From positions 62,001 through 126,000 of the forward strand of contig JANOQN010000064.1 in NCBI GenBank assembly GCA_031422315.1: a stretch of DNA of 64,000 bases, in the 5' to 3' direction. Position numbers and translations under genes: made by a program. The DNA is from JANNYA01 sp031422315 (GTDB lineage: Bacteria > Pseudomonadota > Gammaproteobacteria > Xanthomonadales > SZUA-5). Below the pieces are notes generated by a model. That model worked only from the letters and a program-made list of their open reading frames with translations, was not told where the DNA came from and made no database searches. Positions 60,667 through 64,000 of the stretch are shown here, one piece after another. Positions within the stretch are counted from its first letter, which is position 1, and each line of letters opens with the position of its first letter.

Positions 60667-61176
60667 CTACTTATTGCCCAGCACAGCATTCCACTGCGCC
60701 AGTTTGGCGGCAACTTTAGGCTGTGAGAACAGTGAAGTGGTATCGCCTTCAATTTCGATGGAATTGATGCGATCGCCACCGCGAATGGCGTCGATTACTT
60801 TTTGCCCGTCACCTTGAACTTTACCAAAGACAGTATGTTTGCCATCCAGCCAAGCGGTTGGAATGTGGGTGATAAAGAACTGGCTACCATTCGTGCCTGG
60901 GCCTGCATTGGCCATCGACAGCACGCCGGGCGCGTCGTGTTTGTGGCTCGCTACGCACTCATCTTCAAATTTGTAGCCAGGGCCACCAGTGCCGGTGCCA
61001 CTCGGGCAGCCGCCTTGCACCATAAAATCCGGAATGACGCGGTGAAAGGTCAAATTATTGTAGTAGCCACGCTGCGCGAGGTTGGCGAAGTTGGCAACGG
61101 TGATGGGCGCAACGTCGTCAAACAGCTTGATGGTTACGGTTCCGCGTGCGGTCGTGATTTTGGCGCTAAGGCTCAT
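60667..61176 (-). CDS. ppiB: Cytoplasmic peptidyl-prolyl cis-trans isomerase
   Basis: 169 residues from the ATG at 61176 (MSLSAKITTARGTVTIKLFD); the frame runs 25 codons further upstream without a better start. Cyclophilin core: FHRVIPDFMVQGGCPSGTGT with catalytic Arg, GTNGSQFFITHIPTAWLDGK and HTVFGKV. No signal peptide, so cytoplasmic. Forms an operon with the aminotransferase gene. Confidence 0.94.
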   Translation of the reverse strand: MSLSAKITTARGTVTIKLFDDVAPITVANFANLAQRGYYNNLTFHRVIPDFMVQGGCPSGTGTGGPGYKFEDECVASHKHDAPGVLSMANAGPGTNGSQFFITHIPTAWLDGKHTVFGKVQGDGQKVIDAIRGGDRINSIEIEGDTTSLFSQPKVAAKLAQWNAVLGNK

Positions 61177-61321
61177 GTTGGGTATCCTGGTAAGAAATTG
61201 AAAACTAAGGTGAAGAAAACGAAGGTGAAAGGGTAAGTTGGAAAAGTGCAATCCGGGGCTGGATATTACCCGCTATTTGGGCTTACGCTAACCCCATTAT
61301 CGACTTAGCGGGGGAGTAATC

Positions 61322-61840
61322 ATGGCTAATTGGTTGGTGTGGTATCCCTGGGCCCTGGCTGGACTGGTGGTTTTGGCGCTGATGGCGCTGATGATGGTGT
61401 GGGTTAGCGCACGAACCAAGCGGCGCGAACTAGCTATCCGCGCGTTTTTAGACACCGCTGACGCGCTCGAACAAGATTTGCAGCTTTGCAAAAAGAAAAT
61501 GCAAGGGATCGAGGCGTGGGTAGCCACTTTGCCTAGAGAGGATGTCCGGCGCGTCGGTTTTTCGCTCAATTCCGAAGCCAGCGTTCAAGAGGCGCTTAAA
61601 TTACTGCTCAGCCAGCGCATTTGGCTGCGCGATCAGCACGAATCCGCCAGCTTAGATCAGCTCACCAACGCCAGCGCCAATTTAGATAAATCACGCGCGT
61701 CGCTGATCGAACACATGAACAAGCTAGAAAGCATGCGCATTGAGCTAGAGCGCGCGACTGATACGCTCGAAGACGCCTACCGAAGCCAAGATAAAATGCG
61801 CACAGCGGTGATTATTCAAGGCAGTACCAGTATTCACTGA
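61322..61840 (+). CDS. Membrane-anchored coiled-coil protein, uncharacterised
   Basis: 172 residues, with GGGGGAG-type purine run ahead of the ATG. Residues 8-29 form a membrane helix (ALAGLVVLALMALMMVWVSA); residues 32-60 and 100-165 have heptad patterns (LTNASANLDKSRASLIEHMN, KLESMRIELERATDTLEDAY). No enzymatic motif. A scaffold or envelope protein is the simplest reading. Confidence 0.7.
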   Translation: MANWLVWYPWALAGLVVLALMALMMVWVSARTKRRELAIRAFLDTADALEQDLQLCKKKMQGIEAWVATLPREDVRRVGFSLNSEASVQEALKLLLSQRIWLRDQHESASLDQLTNASANLDKSRASLIEHMNKLESMRIELERATDTLEDAYRSQDKMRTAVIIQGSTSIH

Positions 61841-61908
61841 TTTGGATATACCAAAAGGTGCGAACCAAACTGGTGTGGGAGGTGGTTTTCCTAGGAAAAC
61901 CAAAAAAG

Positions 61909-62024
61909 GGTCATTCGCCCTGAGCCTGTCGAAGGGCCACCTAGAACTGGAAGCGAATGATTTTCGTTTGAGACTTCATGGTTCGCCCGACGTCAAGCTC
62001 AGGGCTCACCACGAAAGGAGGATC
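61909..62024. repeat. Dispersed repeat with inverted CCCTGAGC arms
   Basis: TTCGCCCTGAGCCTGTCGAA at 61914-61933 and, in opposite sense, TCAAGCTCAGGGCTCACCAC near 61995-62015 are copies of the widespread GAGCCTGTCGAAGGG repeat of proteobacterial intergenic DNA. A single half-like copy may exist at 24890-24915. Confidence 0.55.
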
Positions 62025-62058
62025 ACGCCTACGCCGAAAGTTAATCAAGTAATTAATA

Positions 62059-62076
62059 ACTAGACAACCATCTAGT
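62059..62076. promoter_or_regulatory. Possible operator of the TetR regulator
   Basis: ACTAGA-CAACCA-TCTAGT is a perfect palindrome with a six-base centre, ending 20 bases ahead of the TetR start codon and overlapping the AT-rich region where the promoter should lie. TetR-type proteins usually bind such a site and repress themselves. Confidence 0.5.
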
Positions 62077-62096
62077 CAATAAGCTAGCATCCAAAA

Positions 62097-62771
62097 ATGA
62101 GCTATGTAGCCGAACGCCGATTAGAAGAAAAAGAACGCCGCCGCGCCGATATTTTGGACGCGGCGGAGCGCATTTTTGCGCAAATGGGGCTGGACAGTGC
62201 TTCCATGGAAGATATTGCGCGGGAAGCTAGGCTCTCTCGCGCGCTGCTGTATGTGTACTTTCCGGATCGGCCTGCGCTGCATTTTGCGATTTGCGAGCGC
62301 GCGCTTAAATTGCTGGGTGAGCGTTTTGAAGCGGCCGCTGCAAGGCATGTGCGCGGATTGGAGAAGGTGGAATCAGTCGGGCGAGCCTACTTGGCGTTTT
62401 CGATGGAGTTCCCGCTATATTTTACGCTGTTGACGCGCTACGAATCACACCCATCGAACGAGATTGCGCCGGATTCAGCAGAGCAACGCTGTGTATTAGC
62501 GGGTGATCGCGTACACGGTATTTCCGCAGCTGCGGTGTCCATAGGCTTACAAGATGGCAGCATTCGCGCCGATGTGGGCGAGCCGTACTTGGTTGCCGTC
62601 ACGCTCTGGGGCTTTATGCATGGCGTGATTCAACTGTCGATGAGCAAAGCGAATTTGCTGGCGCACGATGGCATTACTAGCCAGCAATTGCTGACGACGG
62701 CGATGGCCATGTGTGGTCGTGCGCTCAGTGCGAGCAACGTCACGCTGGAATCTGCCGCGTCGAAATCTTAA
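62097..62771 (+). CDS. TetR/AcrR family transcriptional regulator
   Basis: 224 residues. The N-terminal helix-turn-helix is ILDAAERIFAQMGLDSASME then DIAREARLSRALLYVYFPDR (residues 19-60); the C-terminal ligand-binding helices are not assignable to a subclass. The gene is followed after about 80 bases by a TolC-type channel gene on the same strand, so it likely controls an efflux operon that continues beyond the window. Confidence 0.9.
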   Translation: MSYVAERRLEEKERRRADILDAAERIFAQMGLDSASMEDIAREARLSRALLYVYFPDRPALHFAICERALKLLGERFEAAAARHVRGLEKVESVGRAYLAFSMEFPLYFTLLTRYESHPSNEIAPDSAEQRCVLAGDRVHGISAAAVSIGLQDGSIRADVGEPYLVAVTLWGFMHGVIQLSMSKANLLAHDGITSQQLLTTAMAMCGRALSASNVTLESAASKS

Positions 62772-62849
62772 CTGTCCTCTAGCCGTTCCTAAACTTTCCC
62801 AATACTTAAAACCAAACTAACCCTAAAAAATTTACCAAGAAACTAACAT

Positions 62850-64000
62850 ATGTCTAATAACTGGATTTTCGCAAAAACCTTATCCGCGTGTTTGTTGATT
62901 ACTTTACCGTTTAGCGCCAGCGCGCAAAGCCTAGATCAACTGATTGAGCAAGCGCTGGCGCAAAACTTAAGCCTTAAAGCCACGCAAAGCGATGCGGGTG
63001 GCGCGCTGGCGGCATTGGATGCCGCACGGGCAGAGCGCTTACCGAGCTTAAAGTTTTCGACCCGCGCGCTTTTTAATGAAGGCGGCCGAGTCATCGAAAT
63101 TCCGGTTGCTGATGCGCTCAATCCGGTTTACGCCACGCTGAATCGATTGAGCGCAGGTAGCAGTCAGCCGACGCAGTTCCCGCAAGTCGAAAATCCCTCG
63201 TTTAGCACCATTCGAGATCGCGAGTTTGACGCGCGATTGAGCTTGAGCACGCCGCTGTACGCGCCCGCGCTAGAAGCGGGTGTGCAGCGCGCGATTGCAG
63301 AACATCAAGGCGCTGAAGCATTGCAAGAGCTGGCCGCGCGCACGCTGATTCGCGATGTGCAGTTAGCTTACTTCAGCATCGGCCGCGCGCGTGCGAGCCG
63401 CGAAGTATTCAGTACCAGCGAGCGCGTATTGAATGAAAACGTACGGGTTAATCAAGCACTTTTAGACGCCGGAAGCGCCACGCGCGACAAACTGCTGCGC
63501 GCACAGGCCGAAGTGTTAGCCGCGCAGGATCGCACCCAGGGCGCGCGCGATGCGGAGAACTCAGCGCTGCGCTATCTCAATTTTTTGCGCGCCATGCCGC
63601 TCGATACCGCGCTGACGGGCGAGTTAGAAGCGCGCTTCCCGCAGGTTCGTTTGCGCAGTGCGAGCCAAATCGGTGCAGAAAATCCGCAGCGCAGTGCGCT
63701 GGCTTTTGCAGTATCAGCTGCGAATGCGGGCATCGCACAGGCCGAATCGCTCGGCAAACCCAGCATTGGTTTTGGCCTAGACGCCGGTACGCAGGGCGAA
63801 GATTTCGGCTTTGGCACGGGTAAAAACTTCGCCACTGCAGCGATTTCCTTAAACTGGACGCTGTTTGATTTCGGCACGATTTCAGCGAAAAAACGCGCGG
63901 CATCCGCAGTTCGGGATCGCCGTCAATTACAGCTCGATGAGCTAGACGCCGCACTCGCATTGCGCCAGCGCGAAGCGCAAGAAAAGCTCGCAAGCGCCAT
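62850..64000 (+). CDS. TolC-family outer-membrane efflux protein (partial)
   Basis: The gene runs off the end of the window; 383 codons are visible without a stop. Signal peptide MSNNWIFAKTLSACLLITLP ending SASAQ, then the first outer-membrane efflux repeat: SLDQLIEQALAQNLSLKATQ, AARAERLPSLKFSTRALFNE, LIRDVQLAYFSIGRARASRE. The second repeat begins near AFAVSAANAGIAQAESLGKP and SLNWTLFDFGTISAKKRAAS. It forms the outer-membrane channel of a tripartite pump, with the membrane-fusion and inner-membrane genes probably following. Confidence 0.92.
   Translation, partial: MSNNWIFAKTLSACLLITLPFSASAQSLDQLIEQALAQNLSLKATQSDAGGALAALDAARAERLPSLKFSTRALFNEGGRVIEIPVADALNPVYATLNRLSAGSSQPTQFPQVENPSFSTIRDREFDARLSLSTPLYAPALEAGVQRAIAEHQGAEALQELAARTLIRDVQLAYFSIGRARASREVFSTSERVLNENVRVNQALLDAGSATRDKLLRAQAEVLAAQDRTQGARDAENSALRYLNFLRAMPLDTALTGELEARFPQVRLRSASQIGAENPQRSALAFAVSAANAGIAQAESLGKPSIGFGLDAGTQGEDFGFGTGKNFATAAISLNWTLFDFGTISAKKRAASAVRDRRQLQLDELDAALALRQREAQEKLASA

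Noticed and set aside
1..64000. tRNA or rRNA genes
   Set aside because: I looked for the conserved TTCGA/TTCAA arm context and for rRNA stretches and saw none that could be supported; small RNAs cannot be excluded by eye.

Overview
The window reads as bacterial chromosome with moderate GC, tightly packed core genes and several low-GC accessory patches. The core set is gammaproteobacterial, and the combination (malate dehydrogenase of the 328-residue type, scpA-scpB-rluB-yciH, dapA followed by a short lipoprotein and uvrD, mtnB-mtnD, DUF1800/DUF1501 pair, secreted proteins ending in a Phe-rich DGFE-like tail or an IPTL-like anchor) most resembles Xanthomonadales/Lysobacterales. That placement is an inference from gene content; no rRNA or tRNA gene was seen.

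Layout. 1-6.2 kb: end of a sugar-nucleotide epimerase gene, a secreted DUF1800/DUF1501 pair and a membrane diguanylate cyclase. 6.6-15.7 kb: an accessory island with five toxin-antitoxin modules (four PIN-domain pairs and one MqsRA) interleaved with intact and broken REP-associated tyrosine transposases (RAYTs) and their REP hairpins. Two near-identical RAYT genes face each other as arms of a ~1.27 kb inverted repeat (9289-13964) and enclose one unrecognised secreted-protein gene. 16.1-22.9 kb: yicC, an mnmC whose methyltransferase half looks degenerate, and a 1441-residue receptor-like protein joining a winged-helix DNA-binding domain, a pseudokinase, an active Ser/Thr kinase, a membrane helix and TPR repeats. 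23-42 kb: mostly housekeeping genes (holB, a transglutaminase-like protein, dapA-lipoprotein-uvrD, an Lhr-like helicase, mtnB-mtnD-M28 peptidase-YrdC protein, scpA-scpB-rluB-yciH) with a sixth PIN toxin-antitoxin pair. The RluB protein has an exceptional ~590-residue low-complexity tail.

42.5-53.1 kb is an AT-richer RHS polymorphic-toxin locus. It holds, all on the + strand, two orphan toxin tips with zinc-protease motifs, a third unrecognised tip remnant, an RHS-repeat protein with a nuclease-like tip, each followed by an immunity-type gene, and two short displaced RHS-core fragments. Three related insertion-sequence copies, all on the - strand, separate the modules, and a conserved 26-bp repeat marks the borders. 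The arrangement is unusual because the only long RHS core lies at the downstream end and lacks an N-terminal export region.

53.2-64 kb returns to ordinary genes: htpG, two small secreted proteins with hydrophobic C-terminal tails plus a broken relative, two uncharacterised proteins, mdh, ppiB-aminotransferase, a coiled-coil membrane protein, and a TetR regulator ahead of a TolC-type outer-membrane channel that runs off the window.
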